DNA from: Pseudomonas sp. Teo4
GTDB taxonomy: Bacteria > Pseudomonadota > Gammaproteobacteria > Pseudomonadales > Pseudomonadaceae
Assembly (NCBI RefSeq): GCF_034387475.1
Contig: NZ_JAXCIL010000001.1
Location: 682,001-746,000, forward strand
Reading direction: 5' to 3'
DNA length: 64,000 nucleotides
Position numbers and translations under genes: made by a program. The notes below the pieces were generated by a model. The model ran no database searches, was not told the DNA's origin, and saw only the letters and a list, made by a program, of their open reading frames with translations. Every line of letters begins with the position of its first letter. Position 1 is the stretch's first letter. Positions 33,077 through 42,300 of the stretch are shown here, one piece after another.

Positions 33077-33898
33077 ATGGCGACAACTCCCAGCAAAGAC
33101 ACACAACTGTGCATTTCCCTGGCCGGGCGACCGGGTACCTTTGGTGTACGGTTTCACAACCATCTGTACCAGCAACTGGGCCTGGACTTTTACTACAAGG
33201 CCATGACCACCGATGACCTGCCTGCAGCGGTCGCGGGCATTCGAGCGTTGGGCATTCGCGGGTGTGGGGTGTCGATGCCGTACAAAGAGGCCTGCATGGC
33301 CCTGGTCGATGAGATCGACCCCTCTGCTGCGGCCATCGAGTCGGTCAACACGCTGGTCAACACCAAGGGGCACCTGAAGGCCTACAACACCGATTACCTC
33401 GCGGTGCGGCAACTGCTGGAGCAGCATCAGGTCGACCCTGATACGGCCTTCGCCCTGCGGGGCAGTGGTGGCATGGCCAAGGCAGTGGCCAGTGCGCTGC
33501 GTGATGCAGGGTTCCGCCAGGGCACCATCGTTGCACGCAATGAGCAGGCAGGGCGGCAATTGGCCGATGCCTGTGGCTACCGCTGGCTGGCTGACCTGGG
33601 TGATCGATGCCCGCCTATGCTGGTGAATGTGACGCCAATCGGCATGGCGGGCGGGCCTGAGGCTGAGCAGTTGGCGTTCTCCGAAGAGGCCATCGCCGCC
33701 GCCGAGCGGGTGTTCGATGTGGTGGCAATGCCAGCGCGCACACCGCTGATTCGCCACGCCGAGGCCTTGGGCAAGCCGGTGATCACCGGGCTGGAAGTGA
33801 TTGCCGTGCAGGCGCTGGAGCAGTTCGTGCTGTATACCGGGGTCAGGCCTGAGCCAGGCCAGGTCCAGGCTGCCATTGCGTTTGCCCGGGACGTCTAG
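33077..33898 (+). CDS. second AroE-like (shikimate 5-dehydrogenase family) protein
   Basis: The protein is 273 aa. The catalytic K70 (VSMPYK) and D106 (AYNTD) are conserved, and RGSGGMAKA at 128-136 takes the place of the usual GAGGAA. The N-terminal S-x-S substrate motif is replaced by GRPGTFGVRFHN. ATG at 33077 follows AGGAG; a start 18 bases upstream is less likely. It stands alone, divergent from the Pro/Tyr-rich gene. It probably acts on a shikimate-like compound other than shikimate, but this is unknown. Confidence 0.88.
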   Translation: MATTPSKDTQLCISLAGRPGTFGVRFHNHLYQQLGLDFYYKAMTTDDLPAAVAGIRALGIRGCGVSMPYKEACMALVDEIDPSAAAIESVNTLVNTKGHLKAYNTDYLAVRQLLEQHQVDPDTAFALRGSGGMAKAVASALRDAGFRQGTIVARNEQAGRQLADACGYRWLADLGDRCPPMLVNVTPIGMAGGPEAEQLAFSEEAIAAAERVFDVVAMPARTPLIRHAEALGKPVITGLEVIAVQALEQFVLYTGVRPEPGQVQAAIAFARDV

Positions 33899-33954
33899 GG
33901 TTCTTCATGGGGCGGTTGTGCTGTGCCTTTCTGGGGTTTTGAGGTGATGCGTAT

Positions 33955-34172
33955 ATCGAGCGCCGCCCGCGCGGCGCATCGCGAGCAAGGCTCGCTCCTA
34001 CGTTTGTTTCGGGCCAGTTATGCCTGTGGGATATGCGCGCGAACGCCTTGGCGCATGGCGCAATATTGAAGCGTACAAACAAGGCGGTCGCGCGCGCCTG
34101 TCATAGGCGTTACTGGCCGTAAACAAACGTAGGAGCGAGCCTTGCTCGCGATGCGCCGCGCGGGCGGCGCTC
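33955..34172. repeat. 217-bp hairpin element, copy B (inverted relative to copy A)
   Basis: It has the same arms (GCGCCGCCCGCGCGGCGC ... CCTACGTTTGTTT and complement) and the same conserved spacer as 19802-20018, in reverse orientation. It fills most of the 392-bp gap between the AroE-like gene and arfB. The rest of the gap holds the arfB leader and nothing else recognisable. With copy A it brackets a 13.9-kb block that holds the pyoverdine genes. Confidence 0.85.
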
Positions 34173-34290
34173 GGTCTACTAAGCACCGAAAATCTCATGG
34201 CAAGCGCCTGGCGCCTCACTGAAAAGCGACCATGAACTGTAAGTCAAAGGTACAGCCTGTGATAATGCAAGCAATCACAAAGGCCATGTC

Positions 34291-34704
34291 ATGCTGACCA
34301 TCTCGCAAAACGTGCATCTGCCGGATGCCGACATCGAACTGAGCTACATTCGCGCACAGGGCGCAGGTGGGCAGAATGTCAACAAGGTGTCCAGCGCCGT
34401 GCACCTGCGCTTCGACATCCGCGCCTCGTCGCTGCCCGAGTTTTACAAGGAGCGCCTGCTGGCGCTGCGGGACAGCCGCATCACCGGCGACGGCGTGCTG
34501 ATCATCAAGGCCCAGCAGTACCGCACACAGGAGCAGAACCGCGCTGACGCCCTGGCGCGGCTCACCGAGCTGATCATCGGCGCCGGCAAGACCGAGAAAA
34601 AACGTCGCCCCACCAAGCCGACCCTTGGCTCCAAGACCCGCCGCCTCGAAGGGAAAGCCAGGCGCAGCACCGTCAAGGCAGGGCGGGGCAAGGTGGAGTT
34701 CTAG
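34291..34704 (+). CDS. arfB: alternative ribosome-rescue factor / peptidyl-tRNA hydrolase
   Basis: The protein is 137 aa. The GGQ motif at residues 26-28 ([21 protein letters not shown]) is the peptide-release loop. A basic, disordered tail ([26 protein letters not shown]) enters the mRNA channel of stalled ribosomes. The length and tail distinguish it from RF1/RF2. It releases peptides from non-stop ribosomes as a backup to tmRNA. Confidence 0.96.
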   Translation: MLTISQNVHLPDADIELSYIRAQGAGGQNVNKVSSAVHLRFDIRASSLPEFYKERLLALRDSRITGDGVLIIKAQQYRTQEQNRADALARLTELIIGAGKTEKKRRPTKPTLGSKTRRLEGKARRSTVKAGRGKVEF

Positions 34705-34722
34705 GGTTGGTCACACACCCTG

Positions 34723-34965
34723 TCAGAACGCCTTCTGGCCATCATCGAGCTGCTGATCCACCAACGCTCGGCCATGCGCCAACGACACATGCTGGGCATT
34801 GTCCAGGTCAGAGAAGAACTTCATCGGCATCGAAATGCGTCGGCTGGTATGGCCTTCGGGGTCTGTGATCAGGCACCCGGCAGCATAGGGCAGGGGAGAG
34901 TCGGGGTGCGGCATCACACTGGCGGTAATGGTGTGGTCGCGGTATTCACAGTGAAGGGTTTGCAT
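34723..34965 (-). CDS. small protein of unknown function (80 aa)
   Basis: The ATG at 34965 has AGGTAAGGA upstream. The peptide begins MQTLHCEYRDHTITASVMPHP and contains a beta-rich core (GCLITDPEGHTSRRISMPMKFF) and an acidic helix (DLDNAQHVSLAHGRALVDQQL). It has no signal peptide and no recognised domain. It converges with arfB, with the two stops 18 bp apart. It is probably a genuine small cytoplasmic protein. Confidence 0.65.
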   Translation of the reverse strand: MQTLHCEYRDHTITASVMPHPDSPLPYAAGCLITDPEGHTSRRISMPMKFFSDLDNAQHVSLAHGRALVDQQLDDGQKAF

Positions 34966-35062
34966 CGTCCTTACCTCGCTGTGGCATGTGAAGCAGTTAC
35001 CTTCATATACCACAGCGAGGCGCCGGGAGTTCCCGGGCCGACGAGCGCGAACTGACGAGCGA

Positions 35063-35590
35063 TCAGTCCTTGAGTTCGGTCGGCTGGATGACTTCTACCC
35101 AGTAGCCGTCCGGGTCCTTGACGAAGGCCAGGTGTTTCATGCGGCCGTCGCTCAGGCGTTTCTGGAACGGCACGTCCAGGGCTTCGAAGCGCTCGCAGGC
35201 GGCGCGCACGTCCGGCACCGAGATGCAGATGTGGCCGAACCCGCGTGGGTCGGTGTTGCCGTTGTGGTAGGCGAACGCCGGGTCGTTCTCGGTGCCGTGG
35301 TTGTGGGTCAGTTCCAGGACGCCTGGAATCGACTTCATCCATTGGTGACGTTCGGCGTCATCGGCAGGGGTGTGCGCCGGGTCGACCAGTGCCAGGAAGT
35401 ACAGGCTGAATTCGGCTTCAGGGAAGTCACGCTTGTCCACCAGGCTGAAGCCCAGTACGCGGGTGTAGAAGTCCAGCGACTTCTGGATGTCCTTGACCCG
35501 CAGCATGGTGTGGTTGAAGACGAAGTTGGCGGTAGCGGCGTCCGGCTGCGCGGTGACGCCAGGCAGCGAGTGCAGATCGTGCAGGCTCAT
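35063..35590 (-). CDS. gloA: lactoylglutathione lyase (glyoxalase I), long form
   Basis: The protein is 175 aa. Metal ligands fit the family: H27 (FNHTMLRVKD), E93 (LELTHN), H120 (GFGHICISV) and E166 (YWVEVIQP). It has the extra N-terminal segment and inserted loop of the eukaryote-like long form, which is usually zinc-dependent. It converts the methylglyoxal-glutathione hemithioacetal to lactoylglutathione. The start at 35590 begins MSLHDLHSLPG. Confidence 0.95.
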   Translation of the reverse strand: MSLHDLHSLPGVTAQPDAATANFVFNHTMLRVKDIQKSLDFYTRVLGFSLVDKRDFPEAEFSLYFLALVDPAHTPADDAERHQWMKSIPGVLELTHNHGTENDPAFAYHNGNTDPRGFGHICISVPDVRAACERFEALDVPFQKRLSDGRMKHLAFVKDPDGYWVEVIQPTELKD

Positions 35591-35678
35591 AGGTACTCCT
35601 GAGACGGGGCTGGCGCGTGAGCACCAGCAAAACAGACAGGGCGCCATGATACGGCAGTGAAGCGATTGCGCAAATGAA

Positions 35679-35703
35679 AGCGCCCTGCACAAGGCAGGGC
35701 GCT
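35679..35703 (-). terminator. terminator hairpin between the H-NS-like gene and gloA
   Basis: AGCGCCCTGC and GCAGGGCGCT form a 10-bp stem with a 5-base loop, followed on the minus strand by TTTCATTT. A second short stem (GCCCGCA/TGCGGGC, 35714-35729) lies just before it. It would end transcripts of the H-NS-like gene before gloA. Confidence 0.8.
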
Positions 35704-35814
35704 GGAATTAGAGGCCCGCATGTGCGGGCGCGTGATGGGGTCGCTAGTCCTTTAGCTGTCTCGATACTGGGGTAGCCAATGTGAAAAAAACGTGAAGTGC
35801 GCGTTGATGTTTCA

Positions 35815-36174
35815 TCAGCGCACCCAACTTTCCACCGTGCTGGCACCGTACTGTTCCTTCCAGGCCTTCAACCCGCGATGATTGCCGCCTTTGGTCTCGA
35901 TCAGCTCGCCGGTATGTGGGTTTTCGTAGACTTTCACCACGCGTGGTCGGCGCTGCTGTTTGGGGGCTGCGCTCGAAACCCGGATGGCGGCTTTGGGGTC
36001 AAGGATGGCGATGATATCGCGCAGACTCTTGTCATAGCTTTTCATCAGGCCGACTAGTTTCTGCTCGAATTCGATTTCGCGTTTTAGGCCGGCATCCTTT
36101 TTCAGCGCCTCCAGTTGTGCCATCTGTTCCTGGAGCGCTTTTTCGGCAGCACGAAACTCTGCAAGTCTGGACAC
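35815..36174 (-). CDS. H-NS family xenogeneic silencer, MvaT/Tur type
   Basis: The protein is 119 aa. The N-terminal coiled-coil oligomerisation region (SRLAEFRAAEKALQEQMAQLEALKK) leads to a linker (RVSSAAPKQQRRPRVV) and the C-terminal DNA-binding domain VYENPHTGELIETKGGNHRGLKAWKEQYG. GTG at 36174 was chosen because AGGAG sits 8 bases ahead; the next GTG upstream would overlap that site. The family binds AT-rich DNA and silences acquired genes. It resembles the TurA-TurE set of P. putida, but which member is not decided here. Confidence 0.92.
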   Translation of the reverse strand: MSRLAEFRAAEKALQEQMAQLEALKKDAGLKREIEFEQKLVGLMKSYDKSLRDIIAILDPKAAIRVSSAAPKQQRRPRVVKVYENPHTGELIETKGGNHRGLKAWKEQYGASTVESWVR

Positions 36175-36531
36175 TGTTTTCACTCCTGTACGTCTTTCGT
36201 GGCGGGGCGTGACGAACATGGAAGAAAGATAAACGCCGGCCACGCGGGTGGGTATCAGCTGTTCGCTGATATCGAGTGTAGCACCAGTGGCTATTGGGTA
36301 AACCGCAAACTTTTTATAAGTAAGCCGGGAACTTTCCAAGTTTTTCAAGCGGTGTTTTCGAACGGTTTTCGTGTTCCCCGAGCGCTTGTTTAGACCATGG
36401 TCCAATGGCCCGTGCCAGAGCGGTTGCGCGATCATTTCAGATGATGGCCTGTGAGTACTTGGCCGTCGCGCAGTGCCGCAGTGCTTGTTTGCCGCGGATT
36501 GTTTTCGCCTTATTTCTGGATGTTCCCTCGC
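36175..36531. promoter_or_regulatory. divergent promoter region, with palindrome GACCATGGTC
   Basis: This 357-bp gap separates the mvaT-like gene and the OprD-family porin. It is AT-richer than its flanks around 36230-36360, as expected for a promoter bound by its own H-NS product. GACCATGGTC at 36393-36402 is a perfect 10-bp palindrome within a longer imperfect TTAGACC/GGTCCAA dyad, about 130 bp ahead of the porin start. It is a candidate operator for porin control. No matching regulator gene is adjacent. Confidence 0.45.
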
Positions 36532-37821
36532 ATGTTTGCCCCTTTCCCTCTCGCCCCCGGGCGCCGTGTTGCCGGCCTGTTTCTGTTGTGTGCTGGCGTC
36601 AACGCCCAGGCCGCCGGTTTTCTTGAAGACAGCAGTGCCAAGGTCGAAGCACGTAATGTCTACTTCAACCGGGATTTCCGTGACGGCCACAGCAGTTCCA
36701 GCCAGGGCGCGTCGAAGCGTGAAGAGTGGGCGCAGGGCTTTATCCTGAATGTTCAGTCCGGTTATACCCAGGGGCCGGTGGGTTTTGGCGTGGATGCGCT
36801 GGGCATGGTCGGCTTCAAGCTCGACTCCAGCCCCGCCGACAGCAACAGCGGTTTGCTGCCATCGTCCGGCCATGACCCACGTCACTCTGCCGACCAGTAC
36901 GCGAAAATGGGCTTGGCAGCCAAGGTCAAGGTATCCAACACCGTGCTCAAGTACGGCTCGATGATGCCGGATGTACCGCTGCTCAAATACAACGACGGCC
37001 GCCTGCTGCCGACCATGTTCCACGGAGCCATGCTGACTTCCGAAGAAGTGCGCGACCTCAAGTTCACCCTGGCCCGTCTGGATAAATACACCGCGCGTGA
37101 TTCCACCGACCGGCAGGATATTCGCGTGCACTGCAAGAACAAGCGTTATGCCTGCGATATCGAGGCGGATCACTTCGACCTGGCCGGCCTCGATTACCGC
37201 TTCAATGACCGAGTCACCGCCCAGTATCAGGTGGCCAAGTTGGAAAACATCTATCGCCAGCATTTCCTCGGCGTGGTGGCCTCCCAACCGCTGCCGGTGG
37301 GCAGCCTGTCGGCCGACCTGCGCCTGATCAAGAGTGACGACATAGGCAACGCCCGCGCCGGTGAAATCGACCACCGTGCCTTCAGCGGCATGCTCGGCTA
37401 CAGCCTTGGCGGGCACAAGATCAGCGCCGGCTGGCAGCGCATGTACGGTGAAAGTGCCATGCCGTACCTCGATGGCAGCAACCCGTACCTGGTCAACTAC
37501 GCCCAGGTCAACGACTTCGCCGCCGCTCAGGAGCGTTCCTGGCAACTGCGTTATGACTATGACTTCAAGGCCCTTGGCGTGCCTGGGCTTACGTTCTTCA
37601 CCCGCTACATCAATGGCGACAACATCAAGGTCCCGGGCAGTAACGCTGAAGGCAAGGAATGGGAACGCGACACCGAGCTCAAGTACCAGGTACAGAGCGG
37701 CACCTTCAAGGATGTCAGCGTGCGCCTGCGTAACTCTACCTACCGCAGCAACTACGAGAAGTGGGCGCGGGATATGGACGAGACGCGGGTCATCGTCAGC
37801 TACAACTTCTCGATCTGGTGA
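36532..37821 (+). CDS. OprD-family outer membrane porin
   Basis: The protein is about 429 aa from the ATG at 36532. A signal peptide (RRVAGLFLLCAGVNAQA) is followed by the OprD start AGFLEDSSAKVEARNVYFNRDFRD. The barrel ends with DETRVIVSYNFSIW, a typical aromatic C-terminus for outer membrane insertion. The family forms substrate-specific channels for amino acids, peptides or organic acids. The subgroup resembles OprE-like proteins. The start is uncertain because no clear ribosome site is seen; ATG at 36520 is the alternative. Confidence 0.93.
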   Translation: MFAPFPLAPGRRVAGLFLLCAGVNAQAAGFLEDSSAKVEARNVYFNRDFRDGHSSSSQGASKREEWAQGFILNVQSGYTQGPVGFGVDALGMVGFKLDSSPADSNSGLLPSSGHDPRHSADQYAKMGLAAKVKVSNTVLKYGSMMPDVPLLKYNDGRLLPTMFHGAMLTSEEVRDLKFTLARLDKYTARDSTDRQDIRVHCKNKRYACDIEADHFDLAGLDYRFNDRVTAQYQVAKLENIYRQHFLGVVASQPLPVGSLSADLRLIKSDDIGNARAGEIDHRAFSGMLGYSLGGHKISAGWQRMYGESAMPYLDGSNPYLVNYAQVNDFAAAQERSWQLRYDYDFKALGVPGLTFFTRYINGDNIKVPGSNAEGKEWERDTELKYQVQSGTFKDVSVRLRNSTYRSNYEKWARDMDETRVIVSYNFSIW

Positions 37822-37829
37822 TGTGAGAC

Positions 37830-37859
37830 AGCCCTGACGATGTCCAAGTTGTCAGGGCT
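37830..37859 (+). terminator. hairpin terminator of the porin gene
   Basis: AGCCCTGAC and GTCAGGGCT form a 9-bp stem with a 12-base loop, 8 bp after the porin stop codon. The T-run is weak (TTGG), so termination may be partial. Confidence 0.65.
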
Positions 37860-37956
37860 TGGCAACAGGCCGACGCCTGTTGGTCGAACGAAAAGTTCGC
37901 ACTTCGTCCTCGCGTGAGTATCCACCTATTATTTGGAAAACTCGGCGGTGAAGACG

Positions 37957-38706
37957 ATGCACACACTTCTGCTGATCGGAATAGGGGCGGGTGATCCGCG
38001 TCAGATTACGCTGCAGGCCGTTGATGCACTCAAACGTGCCAACGTCATCTTTGTGCTGGAAAAGGGTGCGGGCAAAGATGAGTTGGTGCAGTTGCGCAAG
38101 CGTATTCTTGAGCGTCATGCCACGGCCGGCAGTTATCGCCTGGTGTTGATGGATGACCCGGAGCGCGATGACCAGGCCGCCGACTATGTTGCGGGAGTAC
38201 AGAGTTGGCACGAGCAGCGCGCACAGCTGTATGCGCGCACATTACGCTCTGCGTTGCACCCTGGCGATGTAGGTGCGTTTCTGTTGTGGGGCGATCCGAC
38301 GCTTTATGACAGTACTCTGCGCATCCTTGACCGGGTTCGCCAGCACGGTGTGGCGCTGACGCTGGAAGTCATCCCAGGCATTAGCAGCGTCCAGGCCTTG
38401 GCGGCCAGTCACAAGATTCCGCTTAACCGTATCGGCGAGCCTTTGACGGTGCTTCCTGGGCGTCGTCTGGCCGAACAGGCGCGGATCGACAATGTTGTGG
38501 TCATGCTCGATGGCCAGTGTGCGTTTGCCGCGCTCGATGACCCCGAGTTGATGATTTACTGGGGTGCCTACCTGGGTACCGAGGACGAGGTCCTGATTGC
38601 TGGGCGGTTGCGGGAGGTGAAAGGGCAGATTCTTCAGGTGCGCGAGCGAGAACGGTTGCGCAAGGGGTGGATCATGGATACCTACTTGTTGCGCCGGGAG
38701 CCATGA
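37957..38706 (+). CDS. cobF: precorrin-6A synthase (deacetylating)
   Basis: The protein is 249 aa, a tetrapyrrole methylase. LLIGIGAGDPRQITLQAVDAL at the start is the SAM methylase first motif. The WGDPTLYDSTLRILDRV and EVIPGISSVQALAA stretches follow, and GAYLGTEDEVLIAGRL is late. CobF methylates at C1 of precorrin-5 with loss of acetate in aerobic cobalamin synthesis. The ATG at 37957 is preceded by GGTGA; TTG at 37933 and GTG at 37948 are possible. It stands apart from other cob genes. Confidence 0.93.
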   Translation: MHTLLLIGIGAGDPRQITLQAVDALKRANVIFVLEKGAGKDELVQLRKRILERHATAGSYRLVLMDDPERDDQAADYVAGVQSWHEQRAQLYARTLRSALHPGDVGAFLLWGDPTLYDSTLRILDRVRQHGVALTLEVIPGISSVQALAASHKIPLNRIGEPLTVLPGRRLAEQARIDNVVVMLDGQCAFAALDDPELMIYWGAYLGTEDEVLIAGRLREVKGQILQVRERERLRKGWIMDTYLLRREP

Positions 38707-38737
38707 CTGGGCGTCACTGTTCACGGGAGATGTCACA

Positions 38738-39088
38738 TCATGGAGCGCTCAGAATTGCCATCACCTTGTCACGCAACTGGTCGATGCTGAACGGCTTGCC
38801 GATCATGTGCATGCCCTCAGGCACATCGAAGCTCTCGGCATAGCCACTGGCAAACAGCACCGGCAGCAAGGGCCTGATTTCGCGGGCCTTGGCCGCCAGT
38901 TCTTCGCCGCGCATGTCCGGCAGGCCGACGTCGGTCATCAGCAAGTCCAGCGCTTGACCTGGGTCTTCGAGCACCCGCAGGGCCGCAGCGGCATCCGCCG
39001 CTTCAATGATCGTGTAGCCCAGTTCGTCGAGCACTTCGACTATCAGCATGCGTACGATGTCGTCGTCTTCGACTACCAGTAAATGCAT
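38738..39088 (-). CDS. single-domain response regulator
   Basis: The protein is 116 aa, a CheY-like receiver only. VVEDDDIVRML has the acidic pocket, the phospho-acceptor is in LLMTDVGLPDMRG at about residue 53, and the lysine is in MIGKPFS. It has no output domain. It diverges from the giant hybrid kinase gene and probably takes part in the same phosphorelay. It may be a phosphate sink or bind a partner protein. Confidence 0.92.
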   Translation of the reverse strand: MHLLVVEDDDIVRMLIVEVLDELGYTIIEAADAAAALRVLEDPGQALDLLMTDVGLPDMRGEELAAKAREIRPLLPVLFASGYAESFDVPEGMHMIGKPFSIDQLRDKVMAILSAP

Positions 39089-39341
39089 GGTTCGGGTCCT
39101 GTAGATTGGGGAATGACTCTATTCTGTGCGTCAGGCAATGATAGAAGTTCCCCCGAGGATACCGACCGACTCGATTCGAGGGAACGATTCGTGCCTGTTA
39201 CCTTCAAATACTGGCTAAATGCCCTGCCAGACCCGGCAAAGCTGGTTAGACTCGCTGTAACCGGTGAGCAAAGCGGCGGGCAATGACTGGCACTGGCCGC
39301 TACACCGTTCAATGGACTTCATTTCGCTCGGGCGTTATCAG

Positions 39342-42300
39342 ATGACTCAGGCAGCCTCGATGGACCAGAAAAGCTTTCGCAAACTGTTGGCCCGCAACAT
39401 TGGCCTGCCTCTGGGCGTAGGCCTGTTGGGCGCCGTGGCCTTCGTCGCGGTGATCAACTACCTGCTGTCGGCCATGCAATGGGTCGAACACACCGACCGG
39501 GTGATTGGCAATGCCAATGAAACGCTCAAGCTGTCTGTTGATATGGAAACGGGCATGCGCGGCTACCTGATTGCCGGTGAAGAGCGTTTTCTCGACCCCT
39601 ATGAGGTGGCCAAGCCTCGTATCTTCAGCAGCCTGCAAGGCTTGCGGGCGATGGTCGAGGATAACCCGCAACAGGTCGACCGCATCGACCGGCTGATTGG
39701 CCTGCAGCAGGCCTGGAATGAATTTGCCGGCGAGATGATCGACCTGCGTCGCAATGGCGGCAACTATCAGGCTTCGATTGGCAAGGGGCGGGGAAAACGG
39801 ATCACCGATGAAATTCGCAGCGAGTTCGATACGCTGATCACCACTGAGCAGCAGCTGCGTTTTACCCGTAACGAGAAGGTCAGCGACATCACGGTCGCGT
39901 CCATCACCGCCTTTGTGCTGTTGATTGTCGGCCTCAGTGCCTTGCTGGCGTTCCTGGGGCGTCGCGACCTGATCACGCTGTCCAACAACTACAACGAAAA
40001 CCTGAAGGCCCAGCAGCGCTCGGCTGAACGCCTGGAGCATCAAGCCTGGCTGCGCAACGGCCAGACCCAGCTGGCCGAGCAGGTGCTGGGGCAACTGACC
40101 CTGCCGATGCTGGGCGACAATATCCTGCGCTTTTTTGCCAAGTACCTGGGCAGCGTGGTGGGTGCGGTGTACGTGCGGGACGAGCATGGCCGCCTGCTGC
40201 GCGTGGCCAGCTACGGCCTGGATGCCGACGAGCAGGCCCGCGAACAGGTGCTGGGCGACCATGACGGTCTGCTGGCCCAGGCCGTGCGCGAGGGACGCCT
40301 GTTGCGCCTGGAGGACTTGCCTGAGGATTACTACCGCCTGAGTTCCGGCCTGGGCAGCGGCCTGCCGCGCAGTGCACTGCTGATGCCGGCCAGCGACGAT
40401 GGCCGGGTCAACGGTGTGATCGAGCTGGGCTTCCTGCGGCCGTTGCAGGTGCGCGATGACGAGTTGCTGGAGCGCGTTGGCGGCAACCTTGGCATCTCCA
40501 TCGAAAGCGCCCGTTATCGTCAACGTCTGCAGGAGGTGCTGGCCGAGACCCAGCAGCTCAACGAAGAGCTGCAGGTGCAGCAGGAAGAACTCAAGACCGC
40601 CAACGAGGAACTCGAAGAGCAGTCCCGTGTGCTCAAGGAGTCCCAGGCCCACTTGGAGACCCAGCAGGCGGAACTGGAGCAGACCAACGAGCAGCTGTCC
40701 GAGCGAACCGAGGCGCTGGACCGCAAGAACGATGAGTTGAGCCAGGCCCAGCAAGAGCTGCAGGCCCGCGCCGACGACCTGCAGCGCTCGAGCAAGTACA
40801 AGTCCGAGTTTCTCGCCAACATGTCCCACGAGTTGCGCACGCCGCTCAACAGTTCGCTGATTCTGGCCAAGCTGCTTTCCGAGAACGGCGAGGGCAACCT
40901 CAGCGAGGAGCAGGTCAAGTTCGCCGAGTCGATCTATTCGGCCGGCAACGACCTGCTGAACCTGATCAACGATATCCTCGACATCGCCAAGGTCGAGGCC
41001 GGCAAGCTGGAAGTACGCCCCGAAACCACCCAGATCGAGCGCCTGGTCGAAGGCCTGCAAGGCATGTTCCTGCCGCTGGCCCAGAACAAGGGGCTGTCTT
41101 TCACGGTGCAGGTCGAACCGCAGATTCCGGCGACCTTGTTTACCGACCGCCAGCGCCTGGAGCAGATCCTCAAGAACCTGCTGTCCAATGCCATCAAGTT
41201 CACCGACCACGGCCAGGTCAGCCTGGACATCAGCCACCAGCGCGGCACTGGCATCGTCTTCGCGGTGCGCGACAGCGGCATTGGCATTGCCGCCGACCAG
41301 CAGCAGGCGATCTTCGGTGCCTTCCACCAGGTCGATGGCAGCAGCAACCGCCGTTTTGGTGGTACCGGCCTGGGCCTGTCGATTTCCCGTGACCTGGCGC
41401 ACTTGCTCGGCGGGCAGATCAGCGTCGACAGCAGCCCAGGGCAGGGCAGTGTGTTCAGTCTGATCCTGCCTGAGCGCTTCGAGGCCCAGGCCCAGGTGAT
41501 CGAGCCGCAAAGCCTGCGCCCGGCGGTGGATGCACTGCCACCGGCGCCCCAGGTGACCTTGCCCAGCGCGCCGAAACGCCCGCTACCCGCTTTCGACGAT
41601 GACCGTGAACGCGCCCCGTTCGGCAATCGCTGCATCCTGGTGATCGAGGATGAGCCGAATTTCGCCCGTATCCTCTTCGACCTGGCCCACGAACTGGGTT
41701 ACAGCTGCCTGGTGGCGCAAGGCGCCGACGAAGGCTTCGAGCTTGCCGCCCAGTACATCCCGGATGCCATCCTGCTGGACATGCGCCTGCCCGACCACTC
41801 CGGCCTGACCGTGCTGCAGCGTCTCAAGGAGCAGGCCATCACCCGGCACATTCCGGTGCATATCATTTCGGTGGAGGACCGGGTCGAGGCAGCCATGCAC
41901 ATGGGCGCGGTGGGGTACGCGGTCAAGCCCACCAGCCGCGATGAGCTCAAGGAGGTGTTCGCCCGCCTGGAAGCCAAGCTGACCCAGAAGCTCAAGCACA
42001 TCCTGTTGGTGGAGGACGATGACCTGCAACGCGAGAGCATTGCCCGGCTGATCGGCGACGATGATGTCGAAATCACTGCCGTTGCCATGGCCCAGGATGC
42101 CCTTGAGCTGTTGCGCGAGAACATCTACGACTGCATGATCATCGACCTCAAGCTGCCAGACATGCTAGGCAACGAGCTGCTCAAGCGCATGACCGGCGAG
42201 GACATCCGCAGCTTCCCGCCAGTGATCGTCTATACCGGACGCAACCTCACCCGCGAGGAAGAAGCCGACCTGCTCAAGTACTCGCGTTCGATCATCATCA

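Noticed and set aside
36175..37545. extension of the H-NS-like frame through the porin gene (576 aa)
   Set aside because: The real protein starts at GTG 36174 with a ribosome site; the upstream part is antisense to the porin.
39309..41510. 733-aa open frame on the minus strand opposite the hybrid kinase
   Set aside because: It is antisense to kinase domains with clear motifs; the composition is that of a shadow frame.
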